A DNA stretch of 14,016 nucleotides. Source: CAZSLZ01 sp964607865. GTDB taxonomy: Bacteria > Vulcanimicrobiota > JAJTBE01 > CAZSLZ01. The notes under the pieces were generated by a model, which had not been told where the DNA came from, did not search any database, and saw only the letters and a list, made by a program, of their open reading frames with translations. The stretch's first letter is position 1. Each line of letters opens with the position of its first letter. Location: contig CAZSLZ010000089.1 of the NCBI GenBank assembly GCA_964607865.1, positions 1 to 14,016 of the forward strand, given 5' to 3'. The position numbers and the translations under genes are program-made. Shown piece by piece: positions 8,038 through 14,016 of this stretch.

Positions 8038-8066
8038 ATTATAGCATTTGTAAGCATCGAAGTAAA
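8038..8066 (-). promoter_or_regulatory. Sigma70-type extended -10 promoter for the iminopeptidase gene
   Basis: On the minus strand a TATAAT (8043-8038) is preceded by TGC, forming an extended -10, and TTTACT (8066-8061) lies 17 bases upstream as a -35. This would give a leader of about 75 bases before the ATG at 7956. Confidence 0.6.
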
Positions 8067-8297
8067 TAGGATGAATTATATAAATACATGAACAGGTTGG
8101 GATAAATAAGCCAGCCTTATAAAGACATTGAAATTATAATTCAAATAATGTTTCAATACCTTATTTCTGTTTTAATGAACTTCGTTCAGGATTCCGATAG
8201 AATTTGAATAAGTGTATAATAAAAACATTATTCAGATAAAAGCTTCCTGGTTGTCTTGTATTATTCGAAAATATAATATAATTTTGAGGTTTCACAG

Positions 8298-8332
8298 AAA
8301 CCATGGTAACCTGAAAGAATGTCGTCATTACG
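8298..8332 (+). repeat. Degenerate partial copy of the left-edge repeat
   Basis: Three blocks occur in the same order as at 122-168: AAACCATGG (8298-8306), AACCTGAAA (8308-8316) and GTCATTACG (8324-8332), against AAACCATGG (122-130), AACCTGAAA (142-150) and GTCATTGCG (160-168). Spacing differs, so this is either a decayed relic of the same element or a chance match. Confidence 0.35.
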
Positions 8333-8409
8333 GACTATGGAAATGTTGCAGACTTTTGGGAAATAGTATAATCTTTTTGGGATCACAATGGCTTTATGTA
8401 AATGAATAG

Positions 8410-8438
8410 AAAAGAGGCTGTATGAACAGCCCCTTTTT
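8410..8438. terminator. Rho-independent terminator, probably bidirectional
   Basis: GGCTGT (8416-8421) pairs with ACAGCC (8426-8431) around a 4-base loop. After one A/C mismatch, GAAAA pairs with TTTTC on the flanks. The leftward reading ends the 761-residue protein gene, whose stop is 17 bases away; the rightward reading has a U5 tract and could end a transcript from the gap. Confidence 0.75.
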
Positions 8439-8454
8439 AATCTAAAAATGAAGT

Positions 8455-10740
8455 TTATTTGTTCTGCCTGGAAACCAATTGCTTCTTATCCTCGGTTTCA
8501 TCAATCTCCTCTATGGTTCTTATCATCTTTGTAGATTTCATGTTGTCCACGTCAAACTCGCTGTCATCGTAAAGGCCAGCCTGGCGTTTAAGTGATTTTT
8601 CCTTTTCTTTCTCTGCAGAGGTTTTATTCGTTTTGTTCTTGAGCTTGAAATGTTCATGCACAATTTTTTCTCTGTCATTTTTCAATTTTACCAATTCAAA
8701 TTCCAGTTTTTCACCTTTATATTTGTCTCTGTCCACACTTTTGCCCTGAAGATTTTCCATTTCAGCCAGTTTGTCTTTCTCCTGGTTTCTTAACTGAGCC
8801 AACTGTTTATATTTTGTTATCTCCTGGGACATAGTAAACAGGAGGGTCTGCTGAGAGGAAGGATCATACTCGGGGTTATGGCTGTTTTCATTAAAGACTT
8901 GTTCAAAAGTGGCAACTGAATCATCATAAGATTTCTGCATTTTTTCAATTCTAAATGTATCAATCTGATCGGGCCGCTCGACACCAGTGAAGTTTTGCCG
9001 GTAACGTTCAACAGCTTCACTGAAACGCCGGTTTCCCTCTTCCATGACAGCCTTTTGTTCAGGAGTCGCCTTTCCCATGGATTTAGCTTCCGATTCCTGT
9101 AATTGAGCCTGGCGTTTGGCTTCATATGCCCTGCCTTCTTCGGTCAACTTCCATTCGTCATAATTCTCCATATATTTTTCCTTCTGCTCTTTAAAAGTTT
9201 CCCCGGTTTCCTTCATCTGCTGCTTATCCTCATCGGTTAAAGCTTCACTGTTCTTTATCAATTCACCCAGGCGTTTTTCCAGGGTGTTGCCCTGTTCGTC
9301 TTCCTGCTTCATTATATCGTTCAGTTCCACGTAGAACTTCATTTTCTCTGTTTCAAGCTCCTTCAGTTTGTCTTCATCACCGGCAGCCTTATATTTCGCT
9401 TCCAGTTCATCGAACTTTTTGAACTGCTCCAGCTTTTCCAGAACTTTTGAAAATTCCTTGGACCCTACCGGGGTTGATTCCCCGGCTTTTTCCTTTTCCT
9501 GAATTTCTTTGTACAATTTTCCAAAAGATTCGCCAAGTTTGTCCAGGTCATATTCGCCGGCAAGTTTAGCCAGTGATTCCACATCGGTGGCGCCTTCTGC
9601 CTCTTTGCCTGCCACTGCCTGGGCCAATTCCTGAATATCACCGGTAACCTGAGCTTTCAGGTTCTTATTGATTTCTTCCATATTGCCAACGCTGGCTTCA
9701 AATTCCTTTATGGTGGCATCTTCAACGCCGGCTTCCTTCAGGGCATTGAATAACTTATCTTTTTTTGTTGTTCCGTTTTTCTGCTTCTTATTTAAATCTT
9801 CGTTGAAATTTAAAAATAATTTTGCTTTCTGTAAATTCAGTTCCTTTAGTTCTTCTTTATTGTCCGACGCTTCCGCCTGGGCAATTTTGTCGTTGATTTC
9901 ATAATTGTTATTATAAAACTTTTTAAGAGAATCTAGGTCTTTTTGTGCAAAACCGGAGTTTTTCAGTTCTCCCTTTACCATTTTCTGTTCCAGTTGGCTA
10001 ATACCACCTTGCATGCTTTCAGTGCTTCCGCCCCAATTGAAAATACTGCTCCAATCAATATCCATGCCTCCCAGCTTATCTATAAGGCCGGGGGTGGCCA
10101 TTGCTACTGCACCGGTTATACCGCCGGTTGTAAGGCCCAGGGCAGCTTTACCCACAGTGGCAAGTGTTGAAGGGCCGGCCTTCGTGGGTTCTGTTGCAGT
10201 ATTGGATGAAATCTTGACTGTGTCTTCAACAGGCAGTTGTACCGGTTTCGGCGCAGCAGGCTGGGGCCTGGGGCCGGTGGCCCGGGGTTGCTGGCTTCCT
10301 CCCGATTGCATTTGATTCATATACTGTTGTAACTGATAACCCCAGAAGGGAGACATGGGGTTACCGGCAAAGGCAGAAAAACCCGGCATCAAGGTGGAGT
10401 ATAAAGGCATGCCCATGAAACCCTGGTTGGGATAAATAAACATGGGGTTGCCAAAAAACTTTGTTAGCCTGGGGGTGAAGGTTGAAGTGGGGGATGCTGC
10501 TGAACCCGCCGTTTCGGCTTTCTGCACCGTTGACATGCCCGGAAGTTGGGGGAGTCTTAGAGAACGGGTTGTTATTACGTTGTTTATTGCCTGGGCCAAT
10601 ACTTTGTTTAACGGCCGAACCTGGTTTAATATTTCATCGGGCCCTCTCGTTATACTTCTGCCTTGGTAGGATTCTCCAGTAGGTGTCTGGGAAATAAAGG
10701 AGCTTCCCAAATTCTTCTTGATAAAATCCATGCTGTCCAT
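8455..10740 (-). CDS. Large low-complexity and coiled-coil protein with internal duplication
   Basis: The product is 761 residues and I do not recognise a family. Residues 1-90 are polar. Residues 95-170 are rich in Met, Pro, Gly, Gln and aromatics (for example GNPMFIYPNQGFMGMPLY) and end in a Pro-rich linker. Residues about 190-224 are a Gly/Ala-rich hydrophobic stretch (TVGKAALGLTTGGITGAVAM) resembling a glycine-zipper or amphipathic membrane segment. Residues about 245-720 are charged helices, mostly coiled coil. Two sections of these resemble each other: residues 269-345 and 434-510, sharing a D-(N/E)-(K/D)-(E/K)-LKEL...K core. There is no signal peptide, so it is probably a cytoplasmic or membrane-associated structural protein. 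The ATG at 10740 follows an AAAGGAGGT site spaced 6 bases away, a strong start. It has its own promoter at 10782-10811, though readthrough from the upstream minus-strand genes is possible. Confidence 0.75.
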   Translation of the reverse strand: MDSMDFIKKNLGSSFISQTPTGESYQGRSITRGPDEILNQVRPLNKVLAQAINNVITTRSLRLPQLPGMSTVQKAETAGSAASPTSTFTPRLTKFFGNPMFIYPNQGFMGMPLYSTLMPGFSAFAGNPMSPFWGYQLQQYMNQMQSGGSQQPRATGPRPQPAAPKPVQLPVEDTVKISSNTATEPTKAGPSTLATVGKAALGLTTGGITGAVAMATPGLIDKLGGMDIDWSSIFNWGGSTESMQGGISQLEQKMVKGELKNSGFAQKDLDSLKKFYNNNYEINDKIAQAEASDNKEELKELNLQKAKLFLNFNEDLNKKQKNGTTKKDKLFNALKEAGVEDATIKEFEASVGNMEEINKNLKAQVTGDIQELAQAVAGKEAEGATDVESLAKLAGEYDLDKLGESFGKLYKEIQEKEKAGESTPVGSKEFSKVLEKLEQFKKFDELEAKYKAAGDEDKLKELETEKMKFYVELNDIMKQEDEQGNTLEKRLGELIKNSEALTDEDKQQMKETGETFKEQKEKYMENYDEWKLTEEGRAYEAKRQAQLQESEAKSMGKATPEQKAVMEEGNRRFSEAVERYRQNFTGVERPDQIDTFRIEKMQKSYDDSVATFEQVFNENSHNPEYDPSSQQTLLFTMSQEITKYKQLAQLRNQEKDKLAEMENLQGKSVDRDKYKGEKLEFELVKLKNDREKIVHEHFKLKNKTNKTSAEKEKEKSLKRQAGLYDDSEFDVDNMKSTKMIRTIEEIDETEDKKQLVSRQNK

Positions 10741-10781
10741 TTTTGGACCTCCTTTTACGGATAACGGAAAGTAAAATTTTC

Positions 10782-10811
10782 CTTATAATGTTTTCAGGAC
10801 ATGACTGTAAA
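10782..10811 (-). promoter_or_regulatory. Sigma70-type promoter for the 761-residue protein gene
   Basis: On the minus strand TTTACA (10811-10806) and TATAAG (10787-10782) are separated by 18 bases, each one mismatch from consensus. They lie about 45-70 bases before the ATG at 10740. Confidence 0.55.
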
Positions 10812-10852
10812 AAGTAAAGGGTAATTATTAAAATATTGTCGTTTTTTAAGAA

Positions 10853-11367
10853 TTATTTTCTGTGCCTGTTCAGTTCTTTTTGAATCATCCTTACTATTCC
10901 GGTATGCCGGATAATCGCCCGGTTAATAGTGTTTAAGATTGCGCTGTTGAAGCCTTCCTGTTTTTCCTTGTACCCTGGAATCGTGGGAGGGGCAAACCAT
11001 AACTGGGTAATTAACTGAACATAATATTTTATTCTTACAATCAGTGCGTATTGGCTGGATAGTAATTCCGTCAATTCAAAACCAATAATATCGGGTAAAT
11101 CCCCTTGCCACAGGGCAGTTTCCCAGGCAATTGTACTCAGATAAAGCTTCTTCCCCAGGGAGTGGTCACATAATCAGGCTTAGCGTCTTTCAATGTGGCG
11201 TAATTTTCTTCCAGCTCCTTCTTTAGTGAATCCAATACTGTCGAAGCTCGTTTCTGCTTGTGTCTTTTCTCGTTAAACCTGTCTATGGCAAAAGCTGAAA
11301 GGGTACCGATAAATATTCCAATTATTGTGGCTGCCAGCTCCGCAATGAATGCCGGTGATGTGAACAT
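10853..11367 (-). pseudogene. Small membrane-anchored protein, frameshifted
   Basis: The first frame (11367 to 11137) gives MFTSPAFIAELAATIIGIFI, then a basic coiled stretch, then DYVTTPWGRSFI before a TGA. Adding one T in the short T run (minus strand; AAA at 11143-11145 on the plus strand) restores a continuous reading: WGRSF-YLSTIAWETALWQGD, then IIGFELTELLSSQYALIVRI, on to the stop at 10853. The combined protein would have about 171 residues: one N-terminal membrane span (about residues 6-26), a positive cytoplasmic linker and a helical C-terminal domain. The pattern resembles an unnamed bacterial family, but I cannot give a function. AGGAGG lies 7 bases before the ATG at 11367, so the gene was or is translated. 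The lesion could be real or a one-base assembly deletion. Confidence 0.7.
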
Positions 11368-11386
11368 GGTAATCCTCCTTGAAAAA

Positions 11387-11412
11387 ATATGCCGAAAAAA
11401 TTTTCGGCATAT
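11387..11412 (-). terminator. Perfect 12-bp hairpin upstream of the small membrane protein gene
   Basis: ATATGCCGAAAA (11387-11398) and TTTTCGGCATAT (11401-11412) are exact complements. On the minus strand the hairpin is followed by a T6 run and then directly by the AGGAGG ribosome site of the gene at 11367. It probably terminates the DUF1844-like transcript or acts as an attenuator. A minus-strand TATAAT (11420-11415) abuts it, so the hairpin could instead sit at a transcription start. Confidence 0.6.
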
Positions 11413-11456
11413 CTATTATAACCCTGTATTAAATTGTAAAAAAGTGACATCAAACA

Positions 11457-11843
11457 CTATTCGCCTGCAGAACGGGAAATGAAGTTCATTTTAAGATCGC
11501 TGAGCATCAATTTCATTTCTCGTTGTTCTTCAGAATTCAAATGTGGCAATATAACCTCAGATAAAACACTGGCGGAATCAATGGCTAATTTGCATTGTTT
11601 CATGTCCTTGATAGTTTTCTTATGTTTGGGGTGAGGAATTAAACCCATATGAATATGCGCCCATTCCCGCAGTTGAAGAACCTGGATTTTAATAATTTCT
11701 TCCATGGAATCAGGTAATAACTGGCTTAGATCAAAAGGAGCTTCTTCCTGGGTTGTTTCTTCCTGGGTTGCTTCGGGTTCTTCGTTTGTTTCTTCTTCAA
11801 TTTCACTTTTTGTATTATTGGTTTCTTTTTGCTCTTCGCTCAT
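11457..11843 (-). CDS. DUF1844-like small acidic protein
   Basis: The product is 128 residues. Residues 1-36 are a very acidic, Thr/Gln-rich disordered tail. Residues about 37-122 resemble DUF1844 (PF08899), a small helical domain of unknown function: a hydrophobic helix ending in HIHMGLIPHP (63-72), then a KLAIDSASVL segment (85-94) like the family's A-x-x-x-ID-x-L helix, then LNSEEQREMKLMLSDLKMNF (102-121) like the family's NLT-x-E-E-x-x-L-x-x-x-L-x-x-L-R end. The ATG at 11843 is preferred over the ATG at 11849, because AGGAG then has 7-base spacing instead of one or two. It is divergent from the GH13-like gene, with 147 bases between. The function is unknown. Confidence 0.65.
   Translation of the reverse strand: MSEEQKETNNTKSEIEEETNEEPEATQEETTQEEAPFDLSQLLPDSMEEIIKIQVLQLREWAHIHMGLIPHPKHKKTIKDMKQCKLAIDSASVLSEVILPHLNSEEQREMKLMLSDLKMNFISRSAGE
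11742..11770 (-). repeat. 15-bp tandem repeat inside the DUF1844-like gene
   Basis: TTCTTCCTGGGTTG occurs at 11742-11755 and again at 11757-11770. It encodes the repeated (A/T)TQEE units of the acidic tail, so repeat slippage could change tail length without altering the frame. Confidence 0.8.
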
Positions 11844-11886
11844 AATCATTCTCCTTTCTTCTTAAAGTATTAAAAATTTTCTTTGC

Positions 11887-11916
11887 CTGACGATCATTTC
11901 CTTCACCTGTTATAAT
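11887..11916 (+). promoter_or_regulatory. Sigma70-type promoter for the GH13-like gene
   Basis: CTGACG (11887-11892, four of six consensus bases) and a perfect TATAAT (11911-11916) are separated by 18 bases, about 75 bases before the GTG start at 11991. Confidence 0.55.
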
Positions 11917-11990
11917 GAAATCAATCAGAGGAATTCAGCAGGACAGGTTTAATTTAAATAATAAAGTCAGTTTTTCAGGGAGGTTTAGTT

Positions 11991-13703
11991 GTGAAAGTTA
12001 ATATTTCAGAAATGGGGCCAAGAGTCAGAGGTAACACCGTTAAATTTAAAACCTGGCTGCCCGGCCTGGAGCCCGATGACCGGGTTCTGGTAATTGGTTC
12101 TTTTTGCCAGTGGAAACCCGAAAACAGTATGGCATTAACCTATGATGAGGAAAAAGAAATATGGGCGGGAGAGATCGAAGAACTGGAAAATGGGTTCTAT
12201 GAATATGCATATCATATAAAGACCAGCTCCTGGGATTCCAATCTTGCCAATGACCCCTATGCCAAAATGGTGGGGCCCAATAATAAATCAGCGTTCAAAA
12301 TTCCCGCCGAGAAACCCGCCCGCCTGGATCTTTTCACCAGGCCTTCCCTGGATAAATTGGTTCTGTATAACCTGGAGTTGAACAATTTTAACAGCAATTT
12401 TGATGGGGTAACCCGCAGAGTTTTTTATTATTTGAGAGAACTGGGAATCAACGGGGTTATTTTTTCGCCCTGGGTTGGGTATAGCTCACAACATTACGGG
12501 CAGAGATATCCGGTACATTATTTTGCACCGGATTACCGTTATGGAACACCCTACGATTTGAAAGTGATGATTAACCAATGTCATAATGCCGATATTGCTG
12601 TTATTATGGACCTTGACCTGCATGCGGTTTCCACCGAATTTGGATTTAACCAGATGTATTCAATTTTTGAAAACAGACCAATGTTGGGAAGATCTGATGA
12701 CAGCGGAGAAAAAATAAGTTTGAATTTTAATGATGGATTTGCCCGAAACTTTGTGTTTGACCTGTGTTACTGGTGGCTGACTGAATATAATATTGACGGC
12801 ATAAGGTTTATAAATACCCGGCAATACTGGGATAATGCCGATGGCAAGGGGCTGGCGCCACTGGTTGAAAAACTTACCCGCAAAATGGCGAAAGATGCAG
12901 AAGAAGTTTATCTTCTGGCAGATGATTGCGGGCCGGCGGATATTGAAATTTTAAATCACAGTTATGTTAATGGTGTAAATAACAGGAGGTTGTTCAGGCA
13001 TATATTTCGTATGGCAGAAAACCGTGCCATGAGTTCAGAATTCTGGCGGAATTTGGATCCACACCAGCTTAATTTTCAAAAAGAGAACAGCCGGAATGAA
13101 GATGTTGTAAACAATACCGTATTGAATTATATTGAAGAAAGCCAGGCTGACAGCCTCATAGTGAAAATGGGTATTGTTTCGGGTAGCAGGGATCGTTATG
13201 GCAATCCCATTGGGGACAGAAAAAATCACTGGTGGAAAACAAAGCCCTTTATTATTACTCAGTTTCTGGCATCGGGAATACCTGTAGTTTTTAACGGCCA
13301 GGAAATAGGTAATAACCGTTTTGTACCCAGGGAAGGGCCCGAAAGGTTTATGGATCACCCCATAGGATGGCAGTTTATGGCTGACTTTGCAGGCAAGGAT
13401 CTCTTTCGGTTTCATCAGAAGCTGATCAGTTTGAGATTCACGTTCGAGTCTCTTTCAACGTGGAATTTCTTCCATTATTTTACAGATGCCGAACGCCAGG
13501 TTTTGGTCTTCAAACGTTATCTTGATGAGGAATCCCTGGTGGTGGGTGTCAATTTCTCCAACGAAAGCCATGATGTTTTAATGCCGTTTCCCTCTGATGG
13601 CATATGGCAGGAATACCTGGATGATTATGATGTTCTGGTGGAAAACCGGGAGGCAATCGTTAAGATTCCCGCTCGTTATGGTGTAATTCTGTTTAAAAAG
13701 TAG
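11991..13703 (+). CDS. GH13 alpha-amylase-like protein with CBM48, catalytic residues lost
   Basis: The product is 570 residues. Residues about 15-105 form a CBM48-type early-set domain (VIGSFCQWKPENSMAL at 34-49, GFYEYAYHI at 68-76). Residues about 120-485 form a GH13 TIM barrel (LGINGVIFSP at 151-160, YFAPDYRYGTPYDLK at 177-191, LASGIPVVFNGQEIG at 426-440). Residues about 495-570 form a beta C-terminal domain. The four conserved catalytic regions are altered: region I reads DLDLHA (207-212) without the usual NH; region II reads GIRFIN (270-275), with Ile274 where the nucleophile Asp belongs; region III has Asp311 for the acid/base Glu; region IV reads NYIEESQ (379-385), ending in Ser-Gln where His-Asp is expected. 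It probably does not hydrolyse glycosidic bonds but may still bind glucan. The start is GTG at 11991, with GGGAGG 7 bases upstream. The J-like gene follows 8 bases later. Confidence 0.88.
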   Translation: MKVNISEMGPRVRGNTVKFKTWLPGLEPDDRVLVIGSFCQWKPENSMALTYDEEKEIWAGEIEELENGFYEYAYHIKTSSWDSNLANDPYAKMVGPNNKSAFKIPAEKPARLDLFTRPSLDKLVLYNLELNNFNSNFDGVTRRVFYYLRELGINGVIFSPWVGYSSQHYGQRYPVHYFAPDYRYGTPYDLKVMINQCHNADIAVIMDLDLHAVSTEFGFNQMYSIFENRPMLGRSDDSGEKISLNFNDGFARNFVFDLCYWWLTEYNIDGIRFINTRQYWDNADGKGLAPLVEKLTRKMAKDAEEVYLLADDCGPADIEILNHSYVNGVNNRRLFRHIFRMAENRAMSSEFWRNLDPHQLNFQKENSRNEDVVNNTVLNYIEESQADSLIVKMGIVSGSRDRYGNPIGDRKNHWWKTKPFIITQFLASGIPVVFNGQEIGNNRFVPREGPERFMDHPIGWQFMADFAGKDLFRFHQKLISLRFTFESLSTWNFFHYFTDAERQVLVFKRYLDEESLVVGVNFSNESHDVLMPFPSDGIWQEYLDDYDVLVENREAIVKIPARYGVILFKK

Positions 13704-13711
13704 GTTTTATA

Positions 13712-14016
13712 ATGCAGGAAAATATGAGTATCTATAAATACCTGGGATTAACAAAAATGGCAAACCTGGAAGACGTAAGCATGGCCTACTATAAGGAATT
13801 CATCAGGTACACAAAAGAAAACAACTTTTATAAACTTGAATTAATCCGCTTTGCTTATGACTTTCTTTCAGATCCCATTGCAAAAAAAGCTTATGATTTG
13901 ATACCCATAGATTTTGCCAATCAGGATGTAATTGGTATTTTGAGAGAAGCGGAAACCGTTCTTTTTCAGGGCAATATTCCGGAAGCTGAAACTCTATTGA
14001 AACAGATCCTGAACTG
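13712..14016 (+). CDS. J-domain-like protein lacking HPD, with possible TPR region (partial)
   Basis: The gene runs past the window end; 101 codons are visible. Residues 7-60 follow a J-domain layout: IYKYLGLTKMANLEDVSMAY in helices I-II, then LIRFAYDFLSDPIAKKAYD, which matches the end of a DnaJ domain (AYxxLSDPxxRxxYD). The HPD tripeptide between helices II and III, needed to stimulate Hsp70, is missing; the loop reads RYTKENNFYKL. Residues about 75-100 (REAETVLFQGNIPEAETLLK) have TPR-like spacing. It is therefore probably a structural or adaptor relative of J proteins and not a classical DnaK partner. The ATG at 13712 lies 8 bases after the GH13-like stop, so the two are co-transcribed; a second in-frame ATG at 13724 is possible. 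Confidence 0.7.
   Translation, partial: MQENMSIYKYLGLTKMANLEDVSMAYYKEFIRYTKENNFYKLELIRFAYDFLSDPIAKKAYDLIPIDFANQDVIGILREAETVLFQGNIPEAETLLKQILN

Larger units (their letters stand above)
8227..8438 (+). ncRNA. Possible short transcript in the 7957-8454 gap
   Basis: The 498-base gap between the iminopeptidase gene and the 761-residue protein gene has no recognisable gene. On the plus strand a TATAAT at 8215-8220 with a poor -35 (TTCCGA, 8192-8197) lies upstream, and a GC hairpin with a U run (8410-8438) lies downstream, which would bound an RNA of about 210 bases. Inside it, 8288-8302 is a perfect hairpin (GGTTTC, ACA, GAAACC). A 65-codon frame at 8212-8409 has no ribosome site and resembles no protein I know. 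The evidence is positional only. Confidence 0.25.

Noticed and set aside
8212..8409. 65-codon plus-strand ORF ahead of a terminator
   Set aside because: It has no ribosome site, its start overlaps the putative -10 box, and its composition is not protein-like; kept only as part of a possible RNA.
1..14016. CRISPR array or defence island
   Set aside because: No regularly spaced direct repeats and no Cas, restriction, toxin-antitoxin or phage genes were seen; the HIRAN remnant alone is not enough to call a defence locus.

Overview
The window looks like chromosome of an uncultured, moderately AT-rich bacterium. It has strong Shine-Dalgarno sites (AGGAGG/AGGTGAT types), sigma70-like promoters, Rho-independent terminators and a core sugar-phosphate set made of a two-subunit transketolase and a PfkB-type phosphofructokinase. 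There are no rRNA or tRNA genes, integrases or phage genes, so I cannot name the phylum. Split transketolase, a membrane-linked CofE-like protein and a DUF1844-like protein would fit an anaerobic lineage outside the well-studied model groups; this is inference only.

Layout. 1-508 has no convincing gene; it holds inverted repeats (30-121) and a MITE-like element (158-375) with two small hairpins inside it. 509-1717 (-) encodes a membrane-anchored protein with a C-terminal F420-0:gamma-glutamyl-ligase-like domain. Divergent from it, 1850-3700 (+) encodes a beta-propeller-like, SHOCT-like, coiled-coil protein ending in a perfect 30-bp palindromic terminator shared with the convergent transketolase operon. 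That operon (5576 to 3726, -) has an intact N-terminal subunit and a C-terminal subunit gene interrupted by one in-frame TAA. 5783-6706 (+) is pfkB, followed 11 nt later by a HIRAN-domain gene with a frameshift in a C6 run and ATA where a start codon is expected. 7099-7956 (-) is a proline iminopeptidase-like hydrolase. 7957-8454 is non-coding apart from a possible short transcript. 8455-10740 (-) encodes a 761-residue low-complexity/coiled-coil protein. 10853-11367 (-) is a small membrane-anchored protein gene with a frameshift, and 11457-11843 (-) is a DUF1844-like gene. 11991-13703 (+) is a GH13/CBM48 alpha-amylase-like protein that has lost its catalytic residues, followed after 8 nt by a J-like protein lacking HPD that runs off the window end.

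How the genes relate. Transketolase and PfkB, divergently transcribed from a 206-nt intergenic region, form a carbon-metabolism block linking the pentose phosphate pathway and glycolysis. The most unusual material is the GH13 pseudoenzyme plus degenerate J-domain pair, and the two large unassigned coiled-coil proteins. Three reading frames broken by single-base lesions in about 7 kb (tkt C-subunit, HIRAN, small membrane protein) mean that either the assembly carries base errors or real gene decay is under way; raw-read checks would decide.
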